The translations under genes and the position numbers were made by a program. The notes under the pieces are model-generated. The model saw only the letters and a program-made list of their open reading frames with translations, did no database searches and was not told the DNA's origin. From a virus, in IMG/VR virus record IMGVR_UViG_3300025785_001206, positions 1-50,586 of that record: a DNA stretch of 50,586 nt; one strand, written 5' to 3'. This document shows, piece after piece, positions 33,576 through 41,924 of the stretch; the first letter of the stretch is position 1; every line of letters starts with the position of its first letter.

Positions 33576-34235
33576 TTATTTATGTAATTGTATCTTCCAA
33601 TAAATGCCACCATTAATGTATGGGGACAATGTACCTGTCGTTCCGTTTGAGCCATTAACACTATTAGATATACCTAATCCTACTTGATATATTTTATCAG
33701 TTTTTGTTTTAACTAATAAGCCTGTTCCTAAGTTAGCTACAACATCCTTTTTGTTGAACCCACCATTGAATCCCCAAAAAACTTGTGTTTTTGGTAATTC
33801 TTTAACGATTGTAAGCTCTTTAATTGTGATTTTGTTAACGTTACTTTTCCAAGTTCTTGATAAAATATTGTTCTTTTGAATAGTATCCGTTACTGTAACA
33901 TAACCTAAAGAATCTTTTAATTTCAAGGTATCTTTATAGACATTTTTGGCGAAGAAATCTTTTAGAATTGATAGAGTGTCAATTGGTTTATCTGTGGGAA
34001 TAGGGACATAAATTGTGGTATCGTGGTATATATCTTTACCTTTTTTAGTTACGGTTTGAGTTACCGGAACGTATTGAGTATCAATGGTATGTTTAAGTAA
34101 TTCATACTTTTTACCATCAATCTTTATTGTTTCACCTTGTTGAGTCTTTTTATGTCCACAAAACTGAAACACCACAACCCCAATAAGTATTAAAACCGCG
34201 ATAGTTTTTATATCTAATTTAAATAAATTCTTCAT
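33576..34235 (-). CDS. Membrane-anchored protein with beta-rich C-terminus (219 aa)
   Basis: A basic N-terminus (MKNLFKLDIKT) leads into one membrane helix (IAVLILIGVVVFQFCG) and then a polar extracytoplasmic region: IDGKKYELLKHTIDTQYVPV, DIYHDTTIYVPIPTDKP, DFFAKNVYKDTLKLKDSLGY. The C-terminal 70 residues alternate as beta hairpins (FWGFNGGFNKKDVVANLGTG, YQVGLGISNSVNG, SPYINGGIYWKI) in the style of small outer-membrane barrels or DUF3575-like domains. It might span the periplasm, so a role in lysis or entry is conceivable, but no spanin signature is clear. A TATTTATA box lies 12 nt upstream. Confidence 0.65.
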   Translation of the reverse strand: MKNLFKLDIKTIAVLILIGVVVFQFCGHKKTQQGETIKIDGKKYELLKHTIDTQYVPVTQTVTKKGKDIYHDTTIYVPIPTDKPIDTLSILKDFFAKNVYKDTLKLKDSLGYVTVTDTIQKNNILSRTWKSNVNKITIKELTIVKELPKTQVFWGFNGGFNKKDVVANLGTGLLVKTKTDKIYQVGLGISNSVNGSNGTTGTLSPYINGGIYWKIQLHK

Positions 34236-34247
34236 ATTGTCTTTTTT

Positions 34248-34255
34248 TATAAATA
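34248..34255 (-). promoter_or_regulatory. Late-promoter-like motif TATTTATA
   Basis: Perfect TATTTATA on the minus strand, 12 nt before the ATG at 34235, in the gap after the ClpP-like gene. Confidence 0.5.
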
Positions 34256-34282
34256 TGAAGAATTTATCTTTATTCCCTATGA

Positions 34283-34954
34283 TTACTTTTTCTTAACAAT
34301 CTCGTCGATAATACCATAAGTTAATGCATCGTTAGCGTCTAACCATAAATCACGACTAGCATCGGCTTTAACTTGTTCAGGGTCTTTACCGCAGTAACCC
34401 CCTAAAAGATCGAATAGAATATTATTGACTTTTTCCCATTCTTTGAAAGTTATTCTTGCATCTTGGATATTACCACCTGCACCACCTGAGGATTGGTGTA
34501 ACATCGTTGTAGAGAACCTTAAAGCTCCTCTTTTACCTTTGGTACCTGCTCCAAGTAAAACTGACCCCATAGAAGCAGCCATCCCCGTATTAATGGTTCT
34601 AATATCGGAACTAATATACTCCATAACGTCTACCATCGATAAACCTGATTTTACAGACCCACCAGGACTATCAATATGCATTGTGATGTCATTATTGTCG
34701 ATACTATCCAAAAACATTAATTGAGCTTGAGTAACAACTGACATGTTATCGTTTACTTCACCGGCCACCCAAATGATACGTTCCATCATCAAACGTGAGA
34801 AAACATCCATCTGCGTAACATTCAATTGTCTCTCTTCAAGAACATATGGTGTTAAACTGTTAGATACTTTTTGATTATAATAATGTAAGTTCATTGAACT
34901 TATACCGCGGTCTTTAGCGTATAGACCAAAACTTTTCAATTCTGATGGGTTCAT
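34283..34954 (-). CDS. clpP: ClpP-like serine protease
   Basis: At 223 residues this is the typical ClpP length. It contains MHIDSPGGSVKSGLSMVDVM, the nucleophile segment TGMAASMGSVLLGAG (Ser128), the catalytic His in TTMLHQSSGG (His153), and the catalytic Asp in ASRDLWLDANDALTYGIIDE (Asp202), so the triad is complete. The substitution QSSGGAGG for the usual QPxGGxxG is mild. In phages such proteins may serve as prohead/maturation proteases or work with host or phage Clp ATPases; no ClpX/ClpA gene is in this window. It begins the long leftward operon after SbcC, with no ATTTATA box directly upstream. Confidence 0.85.
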   Translation of the reverse strand: MNPSELKSFGLYAKDRGISSMNLHYYNQKVSNSLTPYVLEERQLNVTQMDVFSRLMMERIIWVAGEVNDNMSVVTQAQLMFLDSIDNNDITMHIDSPGGSVKSGLSMVDVMEYISSDIRTINTGMAASMGSVLLGAGTKGKRGALRFSTTMLHQSSGGAGGNIQDARITFKEWEKVNNILFDLLGGYCGKDPEQVKADASRDLWLDANDALTYGIIDEIVKKK

Positions 34955-35001
34955 AATTTGTGTTTTTATATGAGGAACAAAGATATGTAACTAAATTTAA
35001 A

Positions 35002-37341
35002 TTAAGAAATTTTTGTTGTAATAAAATCTATCGAAGAAATATTATCCTCTTTTTTTATCATTATAAGATTATCAGACCAGTTACGTATTAAAGGATTATG
35101 TGATATGACAAAAATGTGTTCAAAATAATTTTTAATTTTCTTAAAGAACTCACCAACCAACTCAAGATTTTCATCGGCAACTTTACCAAATACTTCATCC
35201 ATAACCACTATATTAGGTTTAGGTAATGATGAAATTTTTGTTAGTACACTTCTAATCGCTAATGATGCTATTGTTCTTTCATAACCTGATCCTGAATTCA
35301 ATGGTTTAACGATTCTTGATTCAGTATCAATCATTATAAATTCAACTTCATTTTTATCATTGATATTCATCTCTAAAATAAAATAACAACTATCAATCAA
35401 AAGTCTATACAACTCCTCATTCAATAATGGAATCATATTTTTCAAAATAACTTTAGAGATACCATTCTTACCATAGATTGTTAAATAAACTTTGAATACG
35501 TTTGATAACTCTTCTTCAGCTTTAATTTTTTTAATTAAATCCTCATTAGTGGCTATCTTATTGGTCATAAGACTAATGTTACTTCTATGTCGCTCTATAT
35601 TTGTATTGTTTTGTTTTATATCAGCATTAGCTGTTTCAATTTGTGTCCTAATCCTAATAACGTCAGCATCTATCTTTTGATTTTCTTCAAGTTTCTTTTT
35701 ATTATTTTCATAATTATTTAAACGCGTTTGTTTACCATTAATATCTAATTGTTTTTGACCAACCTCTAATTCATATCGCGCTTTTATAAGTTTATTTCTT
35801 TCATATGTTTCATATTCAGATTTCAGATTAATAAAAGCAGTTAAAGCTTTGTTTTTTTCTGTGATGTTTTTATTCAATTCATCTACTTGAGCTTGTAAAT
35901 CTTTAATTTGATTTTTAATAGCTTCAATTTCATCAGAATGGTCAACCTCATCTAAAGACCTATTACAAGTTGGACAAATAGATCCAGTTTCTAATTGAGT
36001 AATTAATTTTTGATTTTTTGAAATATCATTTTGAATAATTCTCAAATCCGATTTCAAATTATTGATTGTTGAATTCAATTCTTGATGTGTATCTTCATCA
36101 TAAAACTCCGATGGTTCCGTAACATTTACATTATCAGCCAAGGCTTGGCTTTTCTTTTGTTCGGTTTTTAAAGTGTCTATCTCTCTTTGTAATAAAGTTG
36201 GATTTGTATTTATTAGATTTTTATCAATGTCGTTGTTTCTTGAACTAAGAATTAAATCTTTTTCGTTTTCTAATCTCTCTAATCTGGCTTCAGCATCAGT
36301 CAATGCTGTAGTTAAAATTTCAATTTGAGTTGTTGAGTTATCAATGCTTTGTGCAAAACTATCATTATCAATTCCAAGTTGAGTAAGGTTATATGTGTTT
36401 GAAACTAATTTCCTATTCCAATCATTGAATATTTCTTTTGCGCGTTCTTCTTTAATTTTGAGACTCTCCAATCCTAAAAATTTAGTTAAGATTTGTCCAC
36501 GAGCAGTTGGTTTAGATTCGATTAATTCTTCTAAATTATAACCAGTAGTTAAAATGGTTGATAAAAAATCTTCTTCAGTACCGATAGCTGATTCAATAAA
36601 AGTTTCAGTTTCTCTTCTTTGTTCACCAGTTAAATTTTCTACTGTACCGTCTTCTTTTATTTTGGAGAATTCTAATTTTGTAGTAACATTATGTTCACCC
36701 AATTTAGTTTTCTTTCTTATAGATTTTCTTTCTATAATATAGTCGTGTCCGTCAATATTAACTTCACCTCTTACTTTAACTTCATCAACATCCGTGAATT
36801 TATTAAAAATTTCAGCGTTTGTTTTTGTTTTAGTAGTGGTATTGAAAAATAAAAACATTAATAAATCAACTGATGAGGTAGATTTACCACCAAAGTTTTT
36901 AGGTGTAGATTCTATTACAGTAATGCCATCAAGACTTGTAAAATCAATAACATTATTATTACCAAATGATAAAAAATTGGAGAATTCAATTTTCTTAATA
37001 AACCATTTATTATATCTAATTTTATTTTCATTTAATTTATCTATTTCTGAATTAACTCGGTTATCTAATCTATCAACCAATTCCCATTTAATATTAATAT
37101 TATTTTCTTTGATGAAGTCCTTCATCAATGTTTTTTGGTATTGACTATCTAAAATATTATCAGTGGCTTCTAACGAATTTAACTTTGTATTCTTGATATT
37201 GGTTAAAACCTTAGTAACTATCTGTACGTTCTTAGCGTTATATTTTTGTTGGAAATATGTCTTAACTCTTCTAATTTTCTCCGAGGTGAAGTTCTCCGGC
37301 ACATCTTCCCAAGTCACTTTTATCGATGGATTTTTTGACAT
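35002..37341 (-). CDS. sbcC: SbcC/Rad50-like recombination nuclease subunit (T4 gp46-type)
   Basis: 779 residues. The ATPase N-half includes IEFSNFLSFGNNNVIDFTSL and a Walker A region STPKNFGGKSTSS, with a Q-loop region LSTILTTGYNLEELIESKPT. Two coiled-coil arms flank a zinc hook CPTC (within GSICPTCNRSLDEVD). The C-half has the ABC signature GSGYERTIASLAIRS and Walker B NIVVMDEVFGKVADEN, ending with the H-loop FVISHN. It should pair with the SbcD subunit at 39846 to process DNA ends during recombination-dependent replication. Compared with T4 gp46 it carries about 115 extra N-terminal residues before the ATPase domain. Its start overlaps the methyltransferase gene by 71 nt. Confidence 0.92.
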   Translation of the reverse strand: MSKNPSIKVTWEDVPENFTSEKIRRVKTYFQQKYNAKNVQIVTKVLTNIKNTKLNSLEATDNILDSQYQKTLMKDFIKENNINIKWELVDRLDNRVNSEIDKLNENKIRYNKWFIKKIEFSNFLSFGNNNVIDFTSLDGITVIESTPKNFGGKSTSSVDLLMFLFFNTTTKTKTNAEIFNKFTDVDEVKVRGEVNIDGHDYIIERKSIRKKTKLGEHNVTTKLEFSKIKEDGTVENLTGEQRRETETFIESAIGTEEDFLSTILTTGYNLEELIESKPTARGQILTKFLGLESLKIKEERAKEIFNDWNRKLVSNTYNLTQLGIDNDSFAQSIDNSTTQIEILTTALTDAEARLERLENEKDLILSSRNNDIDKNLINTNPTLLQREIDTLKTEQKKSQALADNVNVTEPSEFYDEDTHQELNSTINNLKSDLRIIQNDISKNQKLITQLETGSICPTCNRSLDEVDHSDEIEAIKNQIKDLQAQVDELNKNITEKNKALTAFINLKSEYETYERNKLIKARYELEVGQKQLDINGKQTRLNNYENNKKKLEENQKIDADVIRIRTQIETANADIKQNNTNIERHRSNISLMTNKIATNEDLIKKIKAEEELSNVFKVYLTIYGKNGISKVILKNMIPLLNEELYRLLIDSCYFILEMNINDKNEVEFIMIDTESRIVKPLNSGSGYERTIASLAIRSVLTKISSLPKPNIVVMDEVFGKVADENLELVGEFFKKIKNYFEHIFVISHNPLIRNWSDNLIMIKKEDNISSIDFITTKIS

Positions 37342-38206
37342 TTTTTTCTTTTTTTTGTTTTCTTTTATTTTTTTCAGCTTCTCTTTCAGCTCTTTCTTTT
37401 TCTTTCTCTTGTTTTAGTCTACGTTTGTTTTCTTCAATTTCAGACTTTGTTTCTTCCAACTGAATTCTATGATTAAAGTATTCAATTTGCTGTAAAGATA
37501 GTTCAGATCCAATATATTTCAAATTTCTATTTATACAAGATAAGGCCGTTGTACCTGTTCCCATAAATGGGTCATAGACAACTGAATTGTCTTTTGCGTA
37601 AATACCCAAAAGTTTATCACATAATTCAGTAGAATAAGTGGCTTTATTGTATGGATTACTACCATCATTGTTTTTTGCAACTATAAAGTTATCGATTATT
37701 TCATAATAATTCTGACCAGTTGATGATACCGATGCGACATCTTTATTAGCTTCGAATGTTAAAATTTCGTCTTTCCTACAAATTACATAAATAAATTCAA
37801 ATATTCTGTTAAGTCTATTATAAGATGCAGGATGAGGTATTGCGTGATTTTTTTTCCAAATAATTGTATCAGCAATAGTGAACGGAGTATTCTTCAAAAT
37901 TTCACAAACAATTGAATAGGGTAGGGCAGGATTTTCAATAGAATAAGAAAAATTATATAAAATAACCCCATTACTTTTCAATATTTCATCGAATGAATTA
38001 AAAACGTCTACAGTCCAATTAAGATAGGTTTCTTCATCTTGCCAATCGTTATAGGAATCGTATCTAGGTTGTTTATCAGCATAACCACCTTTCCTTTTAG
38101 TCATATTGTAAGGTGGAGATGTTAAAACAATATCAATAGATTTTTTATCTATTTTAGTTTTCATAGTCACCAAACAATCCTCATTATGTATTATGTTAAT
38201 ATCCAT
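37271..38206 (-). CDS. DNA methyltransferase (N6-adenine or N4-cytosine, beta-type), R-M partner
   Basis: The catalytic motif IV TSPPYN is at residues 29-34, and the AdoMet-binding motif I DPFMGTGTT is at 212-220, the order expected for beta-class amino-methyltransferases. Recognition residues probably lie between. After residue 250 comes an unusual 60-residue Lys/Glu-rich helical tail (EENKRRLKQEKEKERAEREA and on) ending RCAGELHLGEN, which overlaps the start of sbcC in another frame. The gene starts at the stop codon of the HNH endonuclease gene (TAATG). It probably protects phage DNA from its partner endonuclease and possibly from host restriction. Confidence 0.88.
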   Translation of the reverse strand: MDINIIHNEDCLVTMKTKIDKKSIDIVLTSPPYNMTKRKGGYADKQPRYDSYNDWQDEETYLNWTVDVFNSFDEILKSNGVILYNFSYSIENPALPYSIVCEILKNTPFTIADTIIWKKNHAIPHPASYNRLNRIFEFIYVICRKDEILTFEANKDVASVSSTGQNYYEIIDNFIVAKNNDGSNPYNKATYSTELCDKLLGIYAKDNSVVYDPFMGTGTTALSCINRNLKYIGSELSLQQIEYFNHRIQLEETKSEIEENKRRLKQEKEKERAEREAEKNKRKQKKEKNVKKSIDKSDLGRCAGELHLGEN

Positions 38207-39159
38207 TAATTCTGATTTAATATTAGTCTTGATTTAAAATCAAGTAAGTCAAACCAATAACATCCAACACATCCTATAGCATCATTATATTCAAGATTTC
38301 CACTTGTTAAAGATATACCATATCCTAAAAAAGATGCATCGTATCTTATACAATTTTCTTTACATCTTTTACAAGAATTTCTTTTAATTTTATTACATTT
38401 ATTACATAACGGTTGAAAATCTGATAAATTTTGAGTTATTGAGTTTAAAACTTCTTTGTCATCATATCTACCGTTTTTGTGATCGACCTCAATTTTAGTT
38501 CTTGTATTGCAATGTGCACATCTTTGTTTTGAAATTATTTTTTTTATATCATCACGTATATATCTATTTTTATGTTCATAATCAAAATTGAAACCATTGA
38601 ATTTATACGCAATTGTTAAACCATTCTCTCCGAGCCAAGTTTCAATTTTAAAAATAGCTTCAGCATCTCTTTTCCAACCTACTCCGTTATTCGGTTTCAA
38701 TTTATCATCTTTAGCATCAAAAATATCAAAAAAAGTTTTCTCAGAAAAACCAAATTCATCAACGGGTGAATATTTTAGGATTCTTGCAATTTTACTTTTA
38801 GGCTTAAGTTTTCTTAATTTTTCTCTGAAATAAAATAATAATTCTTGCTCTTCTTCCTTGATTTCTTTTGCAACTTCTAAAACTATTTTTTCATCACATT
38901 TATATTTTGTTTTTAAATCCTCAATTACTTTCCTCCATTCTGTGGCAGAATTTTCGGTAGTTTTAAAAAAAAATTTATGTTTTTGTGATGAAATTTTTAA
39001 ATCTATCTGAATCGCATTTCTTCTTTCTTCAATCGAAGAAGGTATGACTGGTTCAAATAATTTAGAATCGCTGAAATAAAAATCTTTTACTACCTGATAT
39101 AATAAATCATTAGTGTTGTTATAATAAAATATTTTTTTACCTATCCTATAAGATCTCAT
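38206..39159 (-). CDS. HNH endonuclease, probable type II restriction enzyme
   Basis: 317 residues. The C-terminal third holds a zinc-stabilised HNH (beta-beta-alpha-metal) nuclease: CAHC (214-217), IEVDHKNGRYDD with the catalytic DH at 226-227, and FQPLCNKCNKIKR (249-260), then a second cysteine cluster SCKRCKENC and CVGC. The spacing and the DHKN-x-x-Y-x-D-x-x-VLN...DFQ-LC-CN pattern are what I recall from HNH type II restriction enzymes rather than homing endonucleases. The N-terminal 200 residues are unique and may recognise DNA. It is coupled by TAATG overlaps to both the upstream membrane gene and the downstream methyltransferase, making a likely complete R-M pair. Confidence 0.75.
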   Translation of the reverse strand: MRSYRIGKKIFYYNNTNDLLYQVVKDFYFSDSKLFEPVIPSSIEERRNAIQIDLKISSQKHKFFFKTTENSATEWRKVIEDLKTKYKCDEKIVLEVAKEIKEEEQELLFYFREKLRKLKPKSKIARILKYSPVDEFGFSEKTFFDIFDAKDDKLKPNNGVGWKRDAEAIFKIETWLGENGLTIAYKFNGFNFDYEHKNRYIRDDIKKIISKQRCAHCNTRTKIEVDHKNGRYDDKEVLNSITQNLSDFQPLCNKCNKIKRNSCKRCKENCIRYDASFLGYGISLTSGNLEYNDAIGCVGCYWFDLLDFKSRLILNQN

Positions 39160-39470
39160 TATTTTATTCTATTTTCTTCAAAAAATTCAACAATCGAATT
39201 GATTGCCCAAACAACACCTGCAGTAAACATACCGTCAGAAAATATACCAATGTATTTATTAACACCAAATATAGGTGCAACTAAACCTCCGAAAAGAATC
39301 GACATAAAAAATCCTACCCAAGTTGGTGTACACAACATACAACTAATTAAATCACCAAAAAATTTTGATTTTGTTTTAATCCAAGCTCTTTGATTTTCGA
39401 AGATTGATCCATAAACAATTATGGTTGACATTCCGTATGCAACGAATGCCCACAAGACAAGATATATCAT
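39159..39470 (-). CDS. Small integral membrane protein (103 aa)
   Basis: Three hydrophobic segments: MIYLVLWAFVAYGMSTIIVY (1-20), WVGFFMSILFGGLVAPIFG (about 51-69) and GMFTAGVVWAINSIVEFF (about 80-98). A Cys-X-X-Cys pair precedes the second (CMLCTPTWVGFF). The pattern resembles the DUF1360-type small membrane proteins with a C-x2-C-x4-G motif, but that is only a resemblance. Its stop overlaps the start of the HNH endonuclease gene (TAATG). It may be unrelated to restriction and simply belong to the operon. Confidence 0.7.
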   Translation of the reverse strand: MIYLVLWAFVAYGMSTIIVYGSIFENQRAWIKTKSKFFGDLISCMLCTPTWVGFFMSILFGGLVAPIFGVNKYIGIFSDGMFTAGVVWAINSIVEFFEENRIK

Positions 39471-39499
39471 ATTAACGTTTTTTTAAAATATACGAAAAA

Positions 39500-39880
39500 T
39501 TATTCGTCATACAAAGAACTGAGGTTACTATTTTTCATAAACGTACCTTTTTTTTGTGCATCAAAGGCGGTAAGGATTTTATCCATATCTTCTTTTAACT
39601 TATCATATTCCTCCTTAAGTTTGAGATATTCTGTATTATCTGTATTGTTGATAATTACTTCTTTGATAATCTCAACAGGTATTTCTTTTATCACTTCCTT
39701 TTCGACTATAACTTCATTAGTTTTACCTGAAGCAAATGACGGGGATTCACCATATTTTAGATACGCAAAGCCTCTGTTAAATGTTTCCTTAGCTAATTTA
39801 TCAATGTCAGTGATATTATTCAATTCACAATACAAAGAGAATTCATCATCCAAGATTAAGGTGTATTTCTTTTTCATCAA
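39500..39880 (-). CDS. Hypothetical coiled-coil protein (126 aa)
   Basis: The N-terminal half (YTLILDDEFSLYCELNNITD, KLAKETFNRGFAYLKYGESP) looks like a small ribbon-helix segment, followed by a valine/isoleucine repeat (VIVEKEVIKEIPVEIIKEVI) and a charged coiled coil (YLKLKEEYDKLKEDMDKILT). The start may be Met1 or Met2. It overlaps the end of sbcD by 35 nt. It could be a regulator or an accessory protein of the nuclease, with no direct evidence. Confidence 0.65.
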   Translation of the reverse strand: MMKKKYTLILDDEFSLYCELNNITDIDKLAKETFNRGFAYLKYGESPSFASGKTNEVIVEKEVIKEIPVEIIKEVIINNTDNTEYLKLKEEYDKLKEDMDKILTAFDAQKKGTFMKNSNLSSLYDE

Positions 39881-40652
39881 TAATATCGTTAATATCTTTT
39901 ATCGAGAAATGTAAAAATGGTTCATCATTTTCTAAATCTCTAAATGTGTAATTATTTTCTACCACGTCGAAAATACCATAACCGTGATGATTCAATGTCT
40001 CACCGAAGTTTTGTTGTATGAGTGAACCTATCATAATACCTTTACCCCCACTTGGTAAAGTAAATGTTTGTCTTTTATGAATATCACCGCACAATAATAA
40101 ATCTAAATCGACAAAATTTAATTGATCATACGCATCTTCGAATTGGAATCCCATATCGGTTGATAACCCTTGAATAGGACCGTGAAACAAACCTACCGTT
40201 AATTTAGTCTCATTCTTTTTGAATTCAGGTCGTGCGTTATGTTGATATAAAGAATAAACAATCCATTGAATGTTATCGTCTACATATTCACCACTATCTT
40301 TATAATATTGTATGTTATCGTTATTCAATAGTTCTGTTATAGGACTGATACTATCTAATCTCTGTGTATTGTTTTCTAAAAAATCGTGATTACCAGGTAT
40401 GATAACTACCTTACCAATATTTTTCACCAACTCATTTATAAACCAAGAAGTTAACATCAACTGTTCATTAGATATGTTAATTTTTTGGTGAGCTATATCT
40501 CCTGCAATTACAACTCTAATGTCCTCATAATTGAAATCTTGAGTTTCTTCCTTCAATTCAAGGATTAATTTTTCGAACTGCTTTTTGTATAAATCGTGCA
40601 TTTGAATTGTACGAATATGTAAATCAGCAATATGTATTATTTTTTTTACCAT
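39846..40652 (-). CDS. sbcD: SbcD/Mre11-like nuclease subunit (T4 gp47-type)
   Basis: 268 residues, a calcineurin-type metallophosphoesterase with the phosphoesterase motifs in order: IADLHIR, VVIAGDIAHQ, VVIIPGNHDFLEN, LFHGPIQG and LLCGDIHKRQTF. All the expected Asp/His/Asn metal ligands are present. It lacks most of the C-terminal capping region of T4 gp47 and is therefore compact. With SbcC (35002) it forms the end-processing nuclease used for phage recombination and replication. Unlike the usual arrangement, the two subunit genes are separated by four genes including the R-M pair. It overlaps the PD-(D/E)XK gene upstream by 7 nt. Confidence 0.9.
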   Translation of the reverse strand: MVKKIIHIADLHIRTIQMHDLYKKQFEKLILELKEETQDFNYEDIRVVIAGDIAHQKINISNEQLMLTSWFINELVKNIGKVVIIPGNHDFLENNTQRLDSISPITELLNNDNIQYYKDSGEYVDDNIQWIVYSLYQHNARPEFKKNETKLTVGLFHGPIQGLSTDMGFQFEDAYDQLNFVDLDLLLCGDIHKRQTFTLPSGGKGIMIGSLIQQNFGETLNHHGYGIFDVVENNYTFRDLENDEPFLHFSIKDINDIIDEKEIHLNLG

Positions 40653-41506
40653 CTGTTGATGTATTTTGATAAATCTATTGTAAAAATATTATTTATAATA
40701 GGTTGAGGTACTTTGTATTCAACAAATGTACCATCTTCCTTTAATAAAACAATAACCCCTCCTAAAAACTTTTTATCTTCAAATTGTGTACCTTCTAACA
40801 TTTTCTTCATTAATCTAGCATAAAGAGGAATTTGTAAATAATAATGCCCTAATGCATTATCGTGGTAGTTGTTAAATGGCGGATATAATTTACCTGTATA
40901 ATGATGTACTTCAAAATTTTTAGGTTGATTTGATTTCCAATCGGTAATTACAAATCCAAAATCAGTTTTTTCTTTATTCATCATCAACCATCCTTTATCA
41001 GGTTGGCCAGTGTATTGTTCTAACGGGTCACCTAATACAATTTCAGTATCTAAAAGGATTGCTCCTCGTTCTTCCATTAAATCTATAAAGTTTTTTCCTG
41101 CTGCAATCATTTGATTACTTTTTCTTTCTTGTTCTTCATTAATAGTAAAAATTGGTTTTCTAACTTCTTTATACCCACCATTTCTTGCTATCAAATCATA
41201 TTCCAATTCGAAGTGAACTCTGCTACCCATATTAGTAGATAGTTCACCGGCTTTTTTCCATTCAGCAAGTAGTTGTGCTTGTCCTTCAGGATCTCCTTTG
41301 GACATTCTTAATGCCATACCTTCGGAATCAAAAGGTTTGTGGAATTTTTTTACGATTTTAGATACAGATGGAAAATTTGTTTTTACTTTACCATCGATAT
41401 CTTTCATAAAGTAAATGTGTTTCTCTTCCACAAATTTCAATTGTAATTCTTGTCTTCTTTTTTCTAATAAATCATTAATTTCTAATGCAATGTCTTTTAA
41501 ATTCAT
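40646..41506 (-). CDS. PD-(D/E)XK family nuclease (RecB/Cas4-like)
   Basis: 286 residues. The nuclease core shows GSRVHFELEYDL (motif I helix), LLDTEIVLGD, YTGQPDKGWL (the PD motif), FVITDWKSNQ (the (D/E)XK-type motif) and HYYLQIPLYARLM (QxxxY), matching RecB-like/AddB-like exonuclease domains. It would act on single-stranded or double-stranded DNA ends during recombination or host-DNA breakdown. The N-terminal 90 residues form a separate helical region (FPSVSKIVKKFHKPFDSEGM). It lies between a 133-residue unknown gene and sbcD in the replication/recombination operon, without any late-type box. Confidence 0.82.
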   Translation of the reverse strand: MNLKDIALEINDLLEKRRQELQLKFVEEKHIYFMKDIDGKVKTNFPSVSKIVKKFHKPFDSEGMALRMSKGDPEGQAQLLAEWKKAGELSTNMGSRVHFELEYDLIARNGGYKEVRKPIFTINEEQERKSNQMIAAGKNFIDLMEERGAILLDTEIVLGDPLEQYTGQPDKGWLMMNKEKTDFGFVITDWKSNQPKNFEVHHYTGKLYPPFNNYHDNALGHYYLQIPLYARLMKKMLEGTQFEDKKFLGGVIVLLKEDGTFVEYKVPQPIINNIFTIDLSKYINRW

Positions 41507-41522
41507 TTTTTTATATTTTATA

Positions 41523-41924
41523 TTACCAACTTATTTCCCAATCTTTAAAATCTGCAGCAAGACAGTCTATCTTATAATCTTTTCTACCTCCAACAACTTC
41601 TTGAATTTTATTTTTTGCAGTATTACGAATACCATTTATTCCGTGAGTTAATGCTAACATACTCGGTCCTGCGGCGCCACTTCTAACATTTGTTTCATTA
41701 TACCATATGTGTGCATTCATTTGAGCTAAAACCACAACAGCTCTTAAAACATCTGCAGTAATAATACCGTTTTGTTCATCTAATATTACTTGAATATCGT
41801 GAACAATGTCAGCAATCTCTTGTGCATACTCAGTTTTATGTTCTGGTATTTTAACTTCTTTTAATTGTGTTATCGATAATCTATCGATTAATTCTGATAA
41901 CGTGGGTAGATATTTTCTTTCCAT
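41523..41924 (-). CDS. Hypothetical replication-operon protein (133 aa)
   Basis: Not assigned to a family. It begins MERKYLPTLSELIDRLSITQ and is helical throughout, with an internal segment (IHDIQVILDEQ-like; ITADVLRAVVVLAQMNAHIW) and a glycine-rich loop (RSGAAGPSMLALTHGINGIR). The LP-T-L-x-EL-IDRLSI opening resembles sequences seen in other phage and nucleotide-metabolism proteins, but I cannot name it. Its ATG overlaps the stop codon of the primase gene (TAATG), so it is translationally coupled to the primase. Confidence 0.7.
   Translation of the reverse strand: MERKYLPTLSELIDRLSITQLKEVKIPEHKTEYAQEIADIVHDIQVILDEQNGIITADVLRAVVVLAQMNAHIWYNETNVRSGAAGPSMLALTHGINGIRNTAKNKIQEVVGGRKDYKIDCLAADFKDWEISW

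Noticed and set aside
33576-34235. Spanin or other defined lysis protein
   Set aside because: There is one N-terminal membrane helix and an extracytoplasmic part, but the C-terminus is beta-hairpin rich rather than a coiled coil or lipoprotein, so a lysis assignment is not supported.
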